A stretch of DNA of 64,000 nucleotides from Actinomyces faecalis (GTDB taxonomy: Bacteria; Actinomycetota; Actinomycetes; Actinomycetales; Actinomycetaceae), in contig NZ_CP063418.1 in assembly GCF_013184985.2 (NCBI RefSeq), positions 1,736,001-1,800,000 of the forward strand, given 5' to 3'. Shown piece by piece: positions 27,232 through 35,779 of the stretch; the stretch's first letter is position 1, and each line of letters starts with the position of its first letter. The translations under genes and the position numbers were made by a program. Below the pieces are notes generated by a model that saw only the letters and a list, made by a program, of their open reading frames with translations, did not search any database and was not told where the DNA came from.

Positions 27232-28128
27232 CTAGAGCAGTCCCTGCTCTGCCAGCACCTGGCGCAGCACCTCCACCTCACTGGCCTCGGCACGCACGAG
27301 CGGCAGCCGTACGGTCGCCGTCGGGATCCGGCCCTGCAGCTCCAGAGCCTCCTTGGCCATGACGGCGCCCTGACCGCCTCCCATGATGGCGGCCGTCAGC
27401 GGCCGCATCCGCTGGGCGACAGCCCGCGCCCCGGGCATGTCCCCGGCGTCGACCTCGGCCACCATCTCACGCCAGGAGTGCGCGTCAGCGTGGGCCACCA
27501 CGGAGACCACACCGCTGGCCCCGTGCGCGAGCCAGGCGAAGTTGAGGCCGTCATCCCCGGAGTAGTAGGCCAGCCCTGTAGCGGCCATGCGGCGGAAGCC
27601 CTGCTCAACGTCGCCGGTAGCGTCCTTGACGGCGAGCACCCGCTCGTGCTCGGCCAGCCGGGCCAGGGTGTCGTCCTCGATCCTCACCCCGGTACGGCCA
27701 GGGATGTCGTAGACCATGACAGGCAGGTCGGTCGCCTCGACCACGGCCATGATGTGCTGGTAGACCCCCTCCTGGCTGGGGCGGTTGTAGTAGGGGGCGT
27801 TGACCAGCAGCCCCTGCGCCCCGGCCTCCTGGGAGCCGACCCCGATGCGTACGGCGTGGGCGGTGTCGTTCGAGCCCGCACCGGCCACGAGCATGGCGCG
27901 TCCGGCCAGGGCGTCACCCACCTCGCGCAGCAGGGTCTGCTTCTCCGGCAGGTGGGTGGTGGGCGCCTCCCCCGTCGTCCCGGCCAGCAGGATCATGTCG
28001 GCCCCGTCCTCGACGAGGCTGAGGGCCAGGGCCTGGGCGGCCTCGACGTCGATCGAGCCGTCGGGGTGGAAGGGGGTCACCATCGCGACGCCGACGGATC
28101 CGAAGGGGCGGGAAAGTGGGGTGCTCAT
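27232..28128 (-). CDS. dapA: 4-hydroxy-tetrahydrodipicolinate synthase
   Basis: DapA condenses pyruvate with aspartate semialdehyde, the first committed step to diaminopimelate and lysine. It has 298 residues and the TIM-barrel hallmarks: GTTGEAPT at 50-57, tyrosine Y140 in VMVYDIPGRTGV, and the Schiff-base lysine K168 in VLAVKDATGD. The product feeds DapB, encoded in the same window at 29082. The ATG has TAGACT exactly six bases upstream and no ribosome binding site, so a leaderless transcript is likely. It is divergent from the GNAT gene. Confidence 0.95.
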   Translation of the reverse strand: MSTPLSRPFGSVGVAMVTPFHPDGSIDVEAAQALALSLVEDGADMILLAGTTGEAPTTHLPEKQTLLREVGDALAGRAMLVAGAGSNDTAHAVRIGVGSQEAGAQGLLVNAPYYNRPSQEGVYQHIMAVVEATDLPVMVYDIPGRTGVRIEDDTLARLAEHERVLAVKDATGDVEQGFRRMAATGLAYYSGDDGLNFAWLAHGASGVVSVVAHADAHSWREMVAEVDAGDMPGARAVAQRMRPLTAAIMGGGQGAVMAKEALELQGRIPTATVRLPLVRAEASEVEVLRQVLAEQGLL

Positions 28129-28134
28129 AGGCTG

Positions 28135-28140
28135 AGTCTA
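28135..28140 (-). promoter_or_regulatory. -10 element of leaderless dapA
   Basis: TAGACT lies at -12 to -7 relative to the A of the dapA ATG, with no Shine-Dalgarno sequence between. Confidence 0.6.
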
Positions 28141-28198
28141 GCCGCAGCCTCGGGCCTGGGACCGGGCGCGCCCCATCCTGAGGCCGGTTCCGGACCGA

Positions 28199-28204
28199 TA
28201 CGCT
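28199..28204 (+). promoter_or_regulatory. -10 element of the GNAT gene
   Basis: TACGCT lies seven bases before ATG 28212 on the plus strand, consistent with a leaderless or nearly leaderless mRNA. Confidence 0.5.
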
Positions 28205-28211
28205 CAGGTCC

Positions 28212-28880
28212 ATGAGCCCCCGCCACAGCCACGACCTGCCCTCGGTCTTCGACACTGACCCGGCCGCCGGCCTGCCTCACGCCCAGGTCCCGGGAACCGA
28301 GCAGCCTGCTGGCTTCGTCCGGCCGGCCGTGCCCGAGGACCTGGAGGCCATCGGCCGGGTACACGCCGCCGCCATGCTGGCGTCCCTGCGCCATGCCCAC
28401 GCTGTGGCCCACTCCGGCACGTCGCTGCCCGCCGGCGTCGAGGCCATGATCGCTCCGGCCGTACTGACCACCGGCTGGGAGCAGGCGGTCACCGAGCCCG
28501 CGGCCACAGGTCACCACGTCCTGGTGGCCACGGCCGGGCAGGAGGTCGTGGGACTGCTGGCCCTGGCCCCCACCCAGGGCCAGGCCGTGGACGACGACGG
28601 CGAGGCGGCCGGAGCCGAGCCGGAGCCTGCCGCTGAGGTCACCGCGCTCGGGGTCGACCCGGCTCACCAGCGCTGCGGCCACGGGTCCAGGCTGCTGGCC
28701 GCGGCCAGCGACCTGGCCCGTGCCGACGGCGCCCGTGTGCTGCTGGTATGGGTCGTGCGCGGGGACGGGTCACTGGCAGGGCTCCTTCAGGCCTGCGGGC
28801 TGGAGCGCACACCCTCCTGGCGCGAGCTCCCGGTGGGCCAGGGCGTGGTCGAGGAGTGCTGGGCGGCGTCGCTGGCATAG
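28212..28880 (+). CDS. GNAT family N-acetyltransferase
   Basis: This is a 222-residue acetyltransferase-like protein. An N-terminal Pro/His-rich stretch is followed by the GNAT core: FVRPAVPEDLEAIGRVHAAA (motif C region), then ALGVDPAHQRCGHGSRLL, the acetyl-CoA pyrophosphate loop (Q/R-x-x-G-x-G/S), near residues 150-165. The substrate is unknown. A very Ala/Glu-rich insert lies before the core strand. The start has TACGCT seven bases upstream and no clear ribosome binding site. Confidence 0.75.
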   Translation: MSPRHSHDLPSVFDTDPAAGLPHAQVPGTEQPAGFVRPAVPEDLEAIGRVHAAAMLASLRHAHAVAHSGTSLPAGVEAMIAPAVLTTGWEQAVTEPAATGHHVLVATAGQEVVGLLALAPTQGQAVDDDGEAAGAEPEPAAEVTALGVDPAHQRCGHGSRLLAAASDLARADGARVLLVWVVRGDGSLAGLLQACGLERTPSWRELPVGQGVVEECWAASLA

Positions 28881-28957
28881 CCCTCATCGGTGCCATAGGC
28901 CGCCTTCGTCGCCCCCGCATCCCGTATCTCGTGTCCCGTATGGCTGCCGTGTCCCGT

Positions 28958-29030
28958 GTCGCTTTCTACTCGGAACAGTCGCTTTCAACGCTGCGCGGAA
29001 TGAGAGCGACTGTTCCGAGTAGAAAGCGAC
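28958..29030. repeat. Perfect 26-bp inverted repeat between convergent genes
   Basis: The left arm is 28958-28983, beginning GTCGCTTTCTACTCGGAACA. The right arm is 29005-29030, its exact reverse complement. The loop is 21 bases. The left arm itself contains a direct repeat of GTCGCTTTC 20 bases apart, the second reaching into the loop. It lies between the stops of the GNAT gene (28880) and dapB (29082), so a two-way terminator is possible. The lower GC content, perfect arms and absence of U-runs also fit a small repeat element. Confidence 0.8.
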
Positions 29031-29081
29031 GTGATCGACCGGCCAGGCGATCGATTGGCCAGGGCGACAGGTCGCCAGCGT

Positions 29082-29834
29082 CTACAGGTCCAGCAAGGGC
29101 TCCAGGCCGATGGTCAGCCCACCTCGTCCACCGACCTGGCGCACGGCCAGCAGCACACCGGGCATGAAGCTGACACGGTCGAAGGAGTCGGTACGGATCG
29201 TCAGCTGCTCACCCGGGTTGCCCAGCACGACCTCCTCGTGGGCAGTGAGTCCCTGCAGGCGCACCGCGTGGACGTGGACGCCCTCGACCACGGCGCCGCG
29301 TGCCCCCAGCGGGTCGGTCGTCGTGGCATCCGGCATCGCCGGGCACCCGGCGGCTGCGCGGGAAGCCGCGATTCCGCGGGCAGTGGCGACGGCCGTGCCC
29401 GAGGGGGCGTCCACCTTGCCCGGGTGGTGAAGCTCGATGACCTCCGCAGAGGCGAAGTAGGGGGCTACCTTGGCCGCCAGGCTCATGGCCAGGACGGCGG
29501 AGAGGGCGAAGTTCGGGGCGATGAGCACGCTGCGCCCGGCTGCCTCCGGGCTGGCCAGGTGCTCGCGGACCCGGTCGTAGGAGGCCTCGTCCCAGCCGGT
29601 GGTGCCCACGACGACGTCGAGCCCGGCGTCGAGGAGCGCGTGGACGTTGGCCTCGGTCGTGCTGGGGACCGTGAAGTCGACGGCGACCTCGGCCCCACCC
29701 AGGGCGGCCGGGACGATCTCGTCACCGGCGTCCAGACGCGCGACTAGTGTCAGGTCCTCAGCGTCCTCGACCGCCTGGCAGACGGTGGATCCCATGCGCC
29801 CGCAGGCACCGATGACGGCAACAGCAATGCTCAT
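29082..29834 (-). CDS. dapB: 4-hydroxy-tetrahydrodipicolinate reductase
   Basis: DapB reduces the DapA product with NAD(P)H in the diaminopimelate/lysine pathway. It has 250 residues. The Rossmann motif GACGRMG is at 9-15, GTTGW at 77-81, and the active-site ELHHPGKVDAPSGTA stretch (HHPGK at 136-140) is intact. The ATG has TAGGCT exactly six bases upstream, so it is probably leaderless and has its own promoter although the M16 gene lies only 26 bases upstream. Confidence 0.96.
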   Translation of the reverse strand: MSIAVAVIGACGRMGSTVCQAVEDAEDLTLVARLDAGDEIVPAALGGAEVAVDFTVPSTTEANVHALLDAGLDVVVGTTGWDEASYDRVREHLASPEAAGRSVLIAPNFALSAVLAMSLAAKVAPYFASAEVIELHHPGKVDAPSGTAVATARGIAASRAAAGCPAMPDATTTDPLGARGAVVEGVHVHAVRLQGLTAHEEVVLGNPGEQLTIRTDSFDRVSFMPGVLLAVRQVGGRGGLTIGLEPLLDL

Positions 29835-29840
29835 GGCCCC

Positions 29841-29846
29841 AGCCTA
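29841..29846 (-). promoter_or_regulatory. -10 element of leaderless dapB
   Basis: TAGGCT lies at -12 to -7 of the dapB ATG, in the 26-base gap after the M16 gene stop. No Shine-Dalgarno sequence is visible. Confidence 0.6.
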
Positions 29847-29860
29847 GCCAGAACCCTGTC

Positions 29861-31222
29861 TCAGGACTCAGGACCGACCAGCACCCGGGCGCGAGGCTGG
29901 TCCAGCAGCCACGCTGCCAGGGACTGGATGTCCGCGCCTGAGACCGCCTCCAGGCGCCGCAGGTTTTCTGCCATGGAGCGCAGGCGCCCAGTGGTGACCT
30001 CACCGCGTCCCAGCCGTCCCATCCGGGCCAGGGAGTCTTCTCCCCCCAGCACCATCGAGCCACGGATCTGGGCGCGGGCACGCGCCAGCTCACGGTCCGT
30101 CACGCCGTGGGCTGCAAGCCTCTCGAACTCCCCCACCATCACCGTGCAGACCTCATCGACGTCACGCGGCGCGCACCCAGCGTACAGTCCGAAGGCCCCG
30201 GCCCCGGCGTAGGAGGTGTCGAAGGCGTAGGTGGTGTAGGCCAGCCCCCGCTTCTCACGAACCTCCTGGAACAGGCGTGAGGACATGCCCCCGCCCAGGA
30301 TCGTGGTCAGCACGCTCATTGTCCACCGCCGCTCATCCCGGGTCGCGATTCCCTGGCAGGTGAGGTAGACGTGGGACTGCTCCGAGTCCCGGTCGATGGT
30401 CACATCCTGGACGTCCAGTGAGGTGAAGGGCTCGGTCTCGAAACGACGAGGGCGCGGCACAGCCTCAATCGAGCAGTCCCAGCCGGCGGCGGCCAGGTCA
30501 CCCAGCACCCGGTCACACATCTCCTCGTGGTCCACCGCGCCAGCGGCGGCGACCACGAGCGTGTCCGAGGCGTAGGTGCGCTGGTAGTGCTCCCACACCG
30601 CGTCGCGTGGTATCGCGGTCACGGTCTCGTAGGTCCCACCGATCGGCCGCCCCAGCGGGGTGCCGTCCCCGAAGGCCGCACGGGCGAAGGCCTCCTGTGC
30701 CACGTCCTGAGGGTCGTCAGCGGCGTCGGCGAGCTCAGAGACGATGACGCCCCGCTCGGTCTCGACCTCGGCGGGGTCCAGGAGGGAGGAGGTGACCATG
30801 TCGGTCAGGACGTCCAGGGCGGTGCCGGTGTCCTGTCCCTGGACGCGGGCGTAGTAGGAGGTGTGCTCCTTGGAGGTCGCAGCGTTGGACTCCCCGCCGA
30901 TCATGTCAAAGGCCTCAGCGATCTCACGTGCGTCACGCCTGGCGGTGCCTTTGAACAGCAGGTGCTCCAGGAAATGGGTGGCTCCCTCCTGTCCAGGGAT
31001 CTCGTCGCGACTGCCCACCCCGAACCACATGCCGATGCTCGCCGAGCGCAGGCCCGGCACCGACTCGGTGATGACACGCACGCCCCCGGGCAAGATGGAA
31101 CGGCGCAGGGCGGCGCCGTCGTCAACAAGGTGCAGCTCGGTACCGGGAGCGCCAGCGGCTCCGCGCTCGAGAGCGACCTCGGTGTAGGTGGCGGCAGCAG
31201 GTGCTGTGGAGGAAGACGTCAC
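29861..31222 (-). CDS. M16 family zinc metallopeptidase
   Basis: This is a pitrilysin-type (M16B) processing peptidase of 453 residues. The inverted zinc motif HFLEH is at 83-87, and the third ligand lies in ERGVIVSEL at about E163. The second, non-catalytic half follows, with the RG-type EKRGLAYTTYAFD segment near 310. Such genes sit next to pnp in many Actinobacteria; substrates are not known. The start is GTG at 31222, with TAGGCT six bases upstream and no ribosome binding site, which suggests leaderless transcription separate from pnp. Confidence 0.9.
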   Translation of the reverse strand: MTSSSTAPAAATYTEVALERGAAGAPGTELHLVDDGAALRRSILPGGVRVITESVPGLRSASIGMWFGVGSRDEIPGQEGATHFLEHLLFKGTARRDAREIAEAFDMIGGESNAATSKEHTSYYARVQGQDTGTALDVLTDMVTSSLLDPAEVETERGVIVSELADAADDPQDVAQEAFARAAFGDGTPLGRPIGGTYETVTAIPRDAVWEHYQRTYASDTLVVAAAGAVDHEEMCDRVLGDLAAAGWDCSIEAVPRPRRFETEPFTSLDVQDVTIDRDSEQSHVYLTCQGIATRDERRWTMSVLTTILGGGMSSRLFQEVREKRGLAYTTYAFDTSYAGAGAFGLYAGCAPRDVDEVCTVMVGEFERLAAHGVTDRELARARAQIRGSMVLGGEDSLARMGRLGRGEVTTGRLRSMAENLRRLEAVSGADIQSLAAWLLDQPRARVLVGPES

Positions 31223-31228
31223 CGCATG

Positions 31229-31234
31229 AGCCTA
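31229..31234 (-). promoter_or_regulatory. -10 element of the M16 peptidase gene
   Basis: TAGGCT lies at -12 to -7 of GTG 31222, just past the pnp terminator hairpin. The spacing predicts a leaderless mRNA. Confidence 0.6.
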
Positions 31235-31250
31235 GCTGCGCGCCGGTACG

Positions 31251-31295
31251 CGGCTGGGGCCGGGTGAGGTGGAGTCCCTCACCCGGCCCCAGCCG
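31251..31295 (-). terminator. pnp terminator hairpin
   Basis: Perfect 19-bp arms (31251-31269 and 31277-31295) enclose a seven-base loop, 33 bases past the pnp stop. There is no U-run after it, as is common for actinobacterial hairpin terminators. Confidence 0.75.
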
Positions 31296-31328
31296 GATCA
31301 CGTCCGTGCCGCAGCGCGGCTCAGCGTC

Positions 31329-33698
31329 TCACTCCTCCTCCGAGGACTCCTCGGCGGTGCGGTTGCGACGACGACGGGGACGACGCTCTCGACGCTCCCC
31401 CTCCTCACCGCGCTCGGAGCGGCGGGGGCGGCGCTCTCGACGCTCGCCCTCCTCCTCGCCGCCGCGGGAGGCCTTGGCGTCCTGCTCAGCGGCGAGCTGC
31501 TCGTCGGACAGCACCGCGTGCAGGGAGAGCTTGCCACGCTGGTCGATCTCAGCGAGCTCGACCTGGACCTTGTCACCCACGCCCAGGACGTCCTCGACGT
31601 TCTCCACGCGCTTGCCACCGACCAGGCGACGGATCTGGGAGATGTGCAGCAGGCCGTCCTTGCCCGGGGTCAGCGAGACGAAGGCCCCGAAGGTCGTGGT
31701 CTTGACGACCGTACCAATGAAGCGCTCGCCGATCTCAGGCATCTGCGGGTTGGCGATGGCGTTGACCGCGTCGCGGGCAGCCTCGGCAGAAGGACCGTCG
31801 GAGGCACCGATGTAGACGGTGCCGTCGTCCTCCACCGTCAGGTCCGCACCGGTGTCCTCCTGGATCTGGTTGATCATCTTGCCCTTGGGGCCGATGACCT
31901 CACCGATCTTGTCCACCGGGATGTGGACGGTGAGCACGCGCGGCGCGGTGGGGGCCATCTCATCAGGACCGTCGATGGCCTGCTCCATGACGTCCAGGAT
32001 GAAGAAGCGGGCGTCACGTGCCTGGCCGAGCGCGCCGGCCAGGACCTCGGAGGGCAGGCCGTCGAGCTTGGTGTCCAGCTGCAGGGCGGTGATGAACTCA
32101 CGCGTACCGGCAACCTTGAAGTCCATGTCGCCGAAGGCGTCCTCGGAGCCGAGGATGTCGGTGAGCGTGGCCCACTTGGTCTCGCCGTCGATCTCCTCGT
32201 GCATGAGGCCCATGGCGATACCGGCCACGGGAGCGCGCAGCGGTACACCGGCGTTGAGCAGGGAGAGCGTGGAGGCGCACACCGAGCCCATGGAGGTCGA
32301 GCCGTTGGAGCCCAGGGCCTCGGAGACCTGGCGGATCGCGTAGGGGAACTCGTCCCGGCTGGGGATGACCGGCACCAGAGCGCGCTCGGCGAGCGCTCCG
32401 TGGCCGATCTCGCGGCGCTTGGGGGCGCCCACGCGACCGGTCTCACCGGTGGAGAAGGGCGGGAAGATGTACTGGTGCATGTAGCGCTTGTGCGTGATCG
32501 GCGACAGGTCGTCGATCTGCTGCTCCATGCGCAGCATGTTGAGGGTGGTCACGCCCATGATCTGGGTCTCGCCACGCTCGAAGATCGCCGAGCCGTGCAC
32601 GCGGGGCAGGACCTCGACCTCGGCGCCCAGGGTGCGGATGTCCTTGAGCCCACGGCCGTCCATACGGACGCCCTCGGTCAGGGTGCGGTGACGCACCAGC
32701 TTCTTGGTCACGGACTTGAAGGCCGCCTTGAGGGCCTTGACGTCCTCGTCCGCTCCGAGCTGCTCAGCGAGGTCCGCCAGCACCGCGTCGCGCACGGCGT
32801 CGGTGGCCAGGTCGCGGGCCTGCTTGCCCTCGGTGGCGATGGCGCCGGCCAGGTCGTGAGCGGCAGCCGCCTTCTCCACGGCCTCGTACTGCTCGTCGGA
32901 GTAGTCGAGGTAGAGCGGGAACTCGGCGGTGGGCTTGGAGGCGTGCTTGGCGACCTCCAGCTGGGCCTCGCACAGGGCCTTGATATGAGGCTTGGCAGCC
33001 TCCAGGGCCGAGGCGACGACGGGCTCGGTGGGGGCTGTCGCGCCAGCCTGGATCAGGTCCCAGGCGTTCTCCGTGGCACCGGCCTCGACCATCATGATGG
33101 CGACGTCGCCGCCCTCCAGCACACGACCGGCCACGACCATGTTGAAGGTGGCGCGCTCCAGCTCGGAGTAGCGGGGGAAGGCGACCCACTGACCGTCGAT
33201 GAGAGCCAGGCGGGTGCCAGCGACCGGGCCAGCGAAGGGCAGGCCCGCGATCTGGGTGGACATGGAGGCGGCGTTGATCGCCAGGACGTCGTAGGCGTCG
33301 TCAGGGTGGATGGCCAGCACCGTCTCGACGACCTGGACCTCGTTGCGCAGACCCTTGACGAAGGAGGGGCGCAGCGGGCGGTCGATGAGCCGGCAGGCGA
33401 GGACGGCGGAGGTGCCGGCGCGGCCCTCGCGGCGGAAGAAGGAGCCTGGGATGCGGCCGGCAGCGTACTGGCGCTCCTCGACGTCGACCGTCAGCGGGAA
33501 GAAGTCGAACTGGTCCTTGGGGTGCTTGCCCACCGTGGTAGCTGACAGGACGGCGGTCTCGCCGTCGAGGTAGGCCATGGCGCTTCCGGCGGCCTGCTTG
33601 GCCAGGCGTCCGGTCTCGAAGCGGACGACACGCTTACCGAAGGAGCCGTTGTCGATCACGGCCTCGGCAGCGGTGACCTCGGGGTCATCGATGAACAT
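31329..33698 (-). CDS. pnp: Polyribonucleotide nucleotidyltransferase (PNPase)
   Basis: PNPase is the phosphorolytic 3'-5' exoribonuclease of mRNA turnover; it works as a trimer. The product has 789 residues: two RNase PH domains (residues about 10-240 and 330-560), with the catalytic [15 protein letters not shown] stretch near 516-530, a KH domain ([13 protein letters not shown]) near 600 and an S1 domain ([13 protein letters not shown]) near 665-735. A C-terminal tail of about 50 residues has near-repeats of [12 protein letters not shown], alternating acidic and basic, which may bind RNA or partners. The ribosome binding site before ATG is weak (GAAAGAGA), and the leader is about 175 bases. 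Confidence 0.97.
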   Translation of the reverse strand: MFIDDPEVTAAEAVIDNGSFGKRVVRFETGRLAKQAAGSAMAYLDGETAVLSATTVGKHPKDQFDFFPLTVDVEERQYAAGRIPGSFFRREGRAGTSAVLACRLIDRPLRPSFVKGLRNEVQVVETVLAIHPDDAYDVLAINAASMSTQIAGLPFAGPVAGTRLALIDGQWVAFPRYSELERATFNMVVAGRVLEGGDVAIMMVEAGATENAWDLIQAGATAPTEPVVASALEAAKPHIKALCEAQLEVAKHASKPTAEFPLYLDYSDEQYEAVEKAAAAHDLAGAIATEGKQARDLATDAVRDAVLADLAEQLGADEDVKALKAAFKSVTKKLVRHRTLTEGVRMDGRGLKDIRTLGAEVEVLPRVHGSAIFERGETQIMGVTTLNMLRMEQQIDDLSPITHKRYMHQYIFPPFSTGETGRVGAPKRREIGHGALAERALVPVIPSRDEFPYAIRQVSEALGSNGSTSMGSVCASTLSLLNAGVPLRAPVAGIAMGLMHEEIDGETKWATLTDILGSEDAFGDMDFKVAGTREFITALQLDTKLDGLPSEVLAGALGQARDARFFILDVMEQAIDGPDEMAPTAPRVLTVHIPVDKIGEVIGPKGKMINQIQEDTGADLTVEDDGTVYIGASDGPSAEAARDAVNAIANPQMPEIGERFIGTVVKTTTFGAFVSLTPGKDGLLHISQIRRLVGGKRVENVEDVLGVGDKVQVELAEIDQRGKLSLHAVLSDEQLAAEQDAKASRGGEEEGERRERRPRRSERGEEGERRERRPRRRRNRTAEESSEEE

Positions 33699-33739
33699 CT
33701 GTGATGAGTCTCTTTCTCTCGATCAGGGGCGGGCTCGTG

Positions 33740-33885
33740 GCCTTCGATCGAGGCCCACGGAAGGCAGCCGGCTGGTCGCCGCGCGTCCGTCCGGAGGCCA
33801 CCACCGAAAACCGACGGCATCCGCCCGTGCCTGCGGGCGTCAGGACCACGCGTACGCGGGTACTGGTGCAGGCACTGTGATCCTA
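33740..33885 (-). promoter_or_regulatory. pnp leader with candidate promoter and hairpins
   Basis: On the minus strand a -10-like TAGGAT lies at 33885-33880, giving a leader of about 175 bases before pnp. No good -35 is visible. A stem (GTGGGCCT with AGGCCAC around a TCGATCG centre) lies at about 33744-33765, near the start codon. In other bacteria pnp is autoregulated through its leader; that role here is inference. Confidence 0.4.
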
Positions 33886-33916
33886 TCGTGAGCCGGGCCC
33901 CAGTGCCGGGGAGCAC

Positions 33917-33956
33917 GACGTAGGCCCCGTCACCTCACAGTGACGGGGCCTACGTC
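33917..33956 (-). terminator. rpsO terminator hairpin
   Basis: Perfect 17-bp arms (33917-33933 and 33940-33956) enclose the loop CTCACA, 16 bases past the rpsO stop on the minus strand. Confidence 0.75.
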
Positions 33957-33972
33957 CGAGCCGGGAAACCGC

Positions 33973-34242
33973 TCAGCGGCGGATACCCAGGCGGGCGATG
34001 AGGGAGCGATAGCGCTCGATGTCCTCCTTCATGAGGTAGTCCAGGAGGCGGCGACGCTTACCGATGAGCAGGTAGAGGCCGCGACGCGAGTGGTGGTCGT
34101 GGGTGTGGGTCTTGAAGTGCTCGGTGAGGTTGGAGATGCGCTCGGACAGAACGGCGATCTGGACCTCCGGGGAGCCCGTGTCACCCTCGTGGGTGGCGTA
34201 CTCGGCGATGATCTGCTTCTTGCGCTCGGGGGAAACCGACAC
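33973..34242 (-). CDS. rpsO: 30S ribosomal protein S15
   Basis: S15 is a primary 16S rRNA-binding protein of the small-subunit platform and forms bridge contacts with the 50S subunit. It has 89 residues, the usual length, with conserved [17 protein letters not shown] and [17 protein letters not shown] segments. The start is GTG with AGAGGAG six bases upstream. It lies between ribF and pnp, the standard order. Confidence 0.98.
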   Translation of the reverse strand: MSVSPERKKQIIAEYATHEGDTGSPEVQIAVLSERISNLTEHFKTHTHDHHSRRGLYLLIGKRRRLLDYLMKEDIERYRSLIARLGIRR

Positions 34243-34326
34243 GGTCGCTCCTCTTTCTCGTTGCGCGGAGCGCCGGGGCTGGTTCTCCCGGGCATGACAC
34301 GTCCGCGGCCGATCGACGGCCCGACC

Positions 34327-34332
34327 ACGATA
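34327..34332 (-). promoter_or_regulatory. Candidate rpsO -10 element
   Basis: TATCGT on the minus strand lies about 85 bases upstream of the rpsO GTG. The -35 region is poor. The rest of the gap to ribF contains only a short GCTGTG/CACAGC hairpin past the ribF stop. Confidence 0.35.
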
Positions 34333-34405
34333 CCAGCGCCCGCCCCGAGCAGCCCCGGTCAGAGGCCTCGTACAGCTGTGGGAAGCCGCACAGCACTGTC
34401 AGGGC

Positions 34406-35449
34406 TCAGGCCGTGACGTCCTCGGGACGCACCGGGGACGGGACAGGGACACCCAGGACACGAGCCGCGTCGGCGACGTCGGCACGCATCTGCGTCAGCA
34501 AGGGCTCCAGGGCGTCGAAGGCGAGCATGGGCCGCAGGCGGGCCACCAGCTCGATGACGACCACCTCACCGTAGAGGTTGAGATCCGCCCGCCCCAGCAC
34601 GTGTGCCTCGACCGTGCGCTCAGGGACGTCGTCGAAGGTGGGGTTGGTACCGACCGAGATCGCTGCGGGAAGACGCTCCTGCCTCGCGCCCGAGCCGTCC
34701 CCGCCGCCGGGCGAGCGCACCAGCCAGCCCGCGTAGACGCCGTCGGGAGGCACGACCCCCGCCGTGGCCGCCTGCAGGTTCGCGGTGGGGAACCCCAGCT
34801 CGCGCCCACGGCGCAGACCGTGGACCACGGTGCCACGCAGCCGATGGGGACGCCCCAGGACCTGCGCGGCCGCCTCGACGTCGCCCGCCTCGATGAGCTC
34901 GCGCACCCAGGTCGAGGACCAGCGTCGTCCGCTGGGCGCCAGGACGTCACGGACGATCTCGATCTCCAGGCCGTCCTCGCGACCGATACCCTCCAGGGTC
35001 GCGGCGTCGCCGCTGTTGCCCCTGCCGAAACGCACGTCGTCACCCACGACCACGGCGCGTGCGCCCAGCAGCCCCTCCAGCCACTGACGGACGAAGCCCT
35101 GCGGGCTCTGCTGCGCGAAGTCGAGGGTGTAGTGGACCACGAGGACCGCGTCCAGCCCCGTGGCGGCAAGCAGCTCCAGACGGTCCGCCAGGGAGGCCAC
35201 CATCGGCAGGTGCGACTGCGGACGGTGGACGAGGACCGGGTGGGGGTCGAAGGTGAGTGCGACGGCGAGCGGAGCCTGACGGTCCGGCTGCAAGCCAGCC
35301 AGGTCCCGGGCACGCTGGACCACTCGCCCCAGGAGGGCGCGGTGACCACGGTGGACGCCGTCAAAGACACCCACCGTCACCACGCTGCCGGGTCCGCCTG
35401 GCGCGCTCAGCGCCGGCGGCACCTGCTCCGGCCCGTACCAGACCTCCAC
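34406..35449 (-). CDS. ribF: Bifunctional riboflavin kinase / FAD synthetase
   Basis: RibF phosphorylates riboflavin to FMN and adenylates FMN to FAD. It has 347 residues. The N-terminal FAD synthetase domain has VGVFDGVHRGHRALL near residues 27-41, with the HxGH-type nucleotidyl motif, and SSTWVRELIEAGDV near 170. The C-terminal kinase domain carries GFPTANL and GTNPTFDD motifs. The start is GTG, with GGGGAAG close upstream. In this order ribF follows truB, as in many Actinobacteria, with a small Cys-rich gene between them here. Confidence 0.95.
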   Translation of the reverse strand: MEVWYGPEQVPPALSAPGGPGSVVTVGVFDGVHRGHRALLGRVVQRARDLAGLQPDRQAPLAVALTFDPHPVLVHRPQSHLPMVASLADRLELLAATGLDAVLVVHYTLDFAQQSPQGFVRQWLEGLLGARAVVVGDDVRFGRGNSGDAATLEGIGREDGLEIEIVRDVLAPSGRRWSSTWVRELIEAGDVEAAAQVLGRPHRLRGTVVHGLRRGRELGFPTANLQAATAGVVPPDGVYAGWLVRSPGGGDGSGARQERLPAAISVGTNPTFDDVPERTVEAHVLGRADLNLYGEVVVIELVARLRPMLAFDALEPLLTQMRADVADAARVLGVPVPSPVRPEDVTA

Positions 35450-35481
35450 CGCGCTTCCCCGGTTCCAACGCAGCCGGCCGG

Positions 35482-35751
35482 TCAGTGCCCGCCGCAGCCG
35501 CAGCCGCCGCGACCTCCACCGTGACCGCGCCCACCACAGCCGCAGCCGCCGCCCGCTGCGGCGGCCGAGACGTCACGCAGGCCCAGGACGTTGCCGGCCT
35601 TGCGACCGGGGACGACGCCGTCCCCCTGGTAGCCCTCGCCCAGCGGCTGGACGGCCTCAGGTGCCGGGGCACCGACCTCCTCACGCCTGCCGTGCCCGCC
35701 GCAGCCGCATCCCTGGGACTGCTGGGGCTCGTTGGTGGTCTGCTCGCTCAT
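35482..35751 (-). CDS. Small Cys/Gly/His-rich protein
   Basis: I do not recognise a family. The 89-residue product begins MSEQTTNEPQQSQ and has a CGCGGHGRREE cluster near residues 14-24, a neutral middle containing GYQGDGVVPGRKAGNVLGL, and a C-terminus of Gly/Cys/His repeats (GGGCGCGGRGHGG, ending CGCGGH). CxCGG clusters at both ends suggest metal binding or a cysteine-rich scaffold; this is inference. ATG 35751 is preceded by AGGAGA five bases away; a GTG 15 bases further upstream lacks that. It lies between truB (28 bases) and ribF (32 bases) and is probably in the same transcript. Confidence 0.7.
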   Translation of the reverse strand: MSEQTTNEPQQSQGCGCGGHGRREEVGAPAPEAVQPLGEGYQGDGVVPGRKAGNVLGLRDVSAAAAGGGCGCGGRGHGGGRGGCGCGGH

Positions 35752-35779
35752 CGTCTCTCCTGTCACGACTGCCCTGCAC

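Noticed and set aside
31269..33545. A 758-codon plus-strand frame opposite pnp
   Set aside because: It mirrors PNPase, which has all its domains; the antisense protein is Val/Leu/Asp/Gly-rich without motifs.
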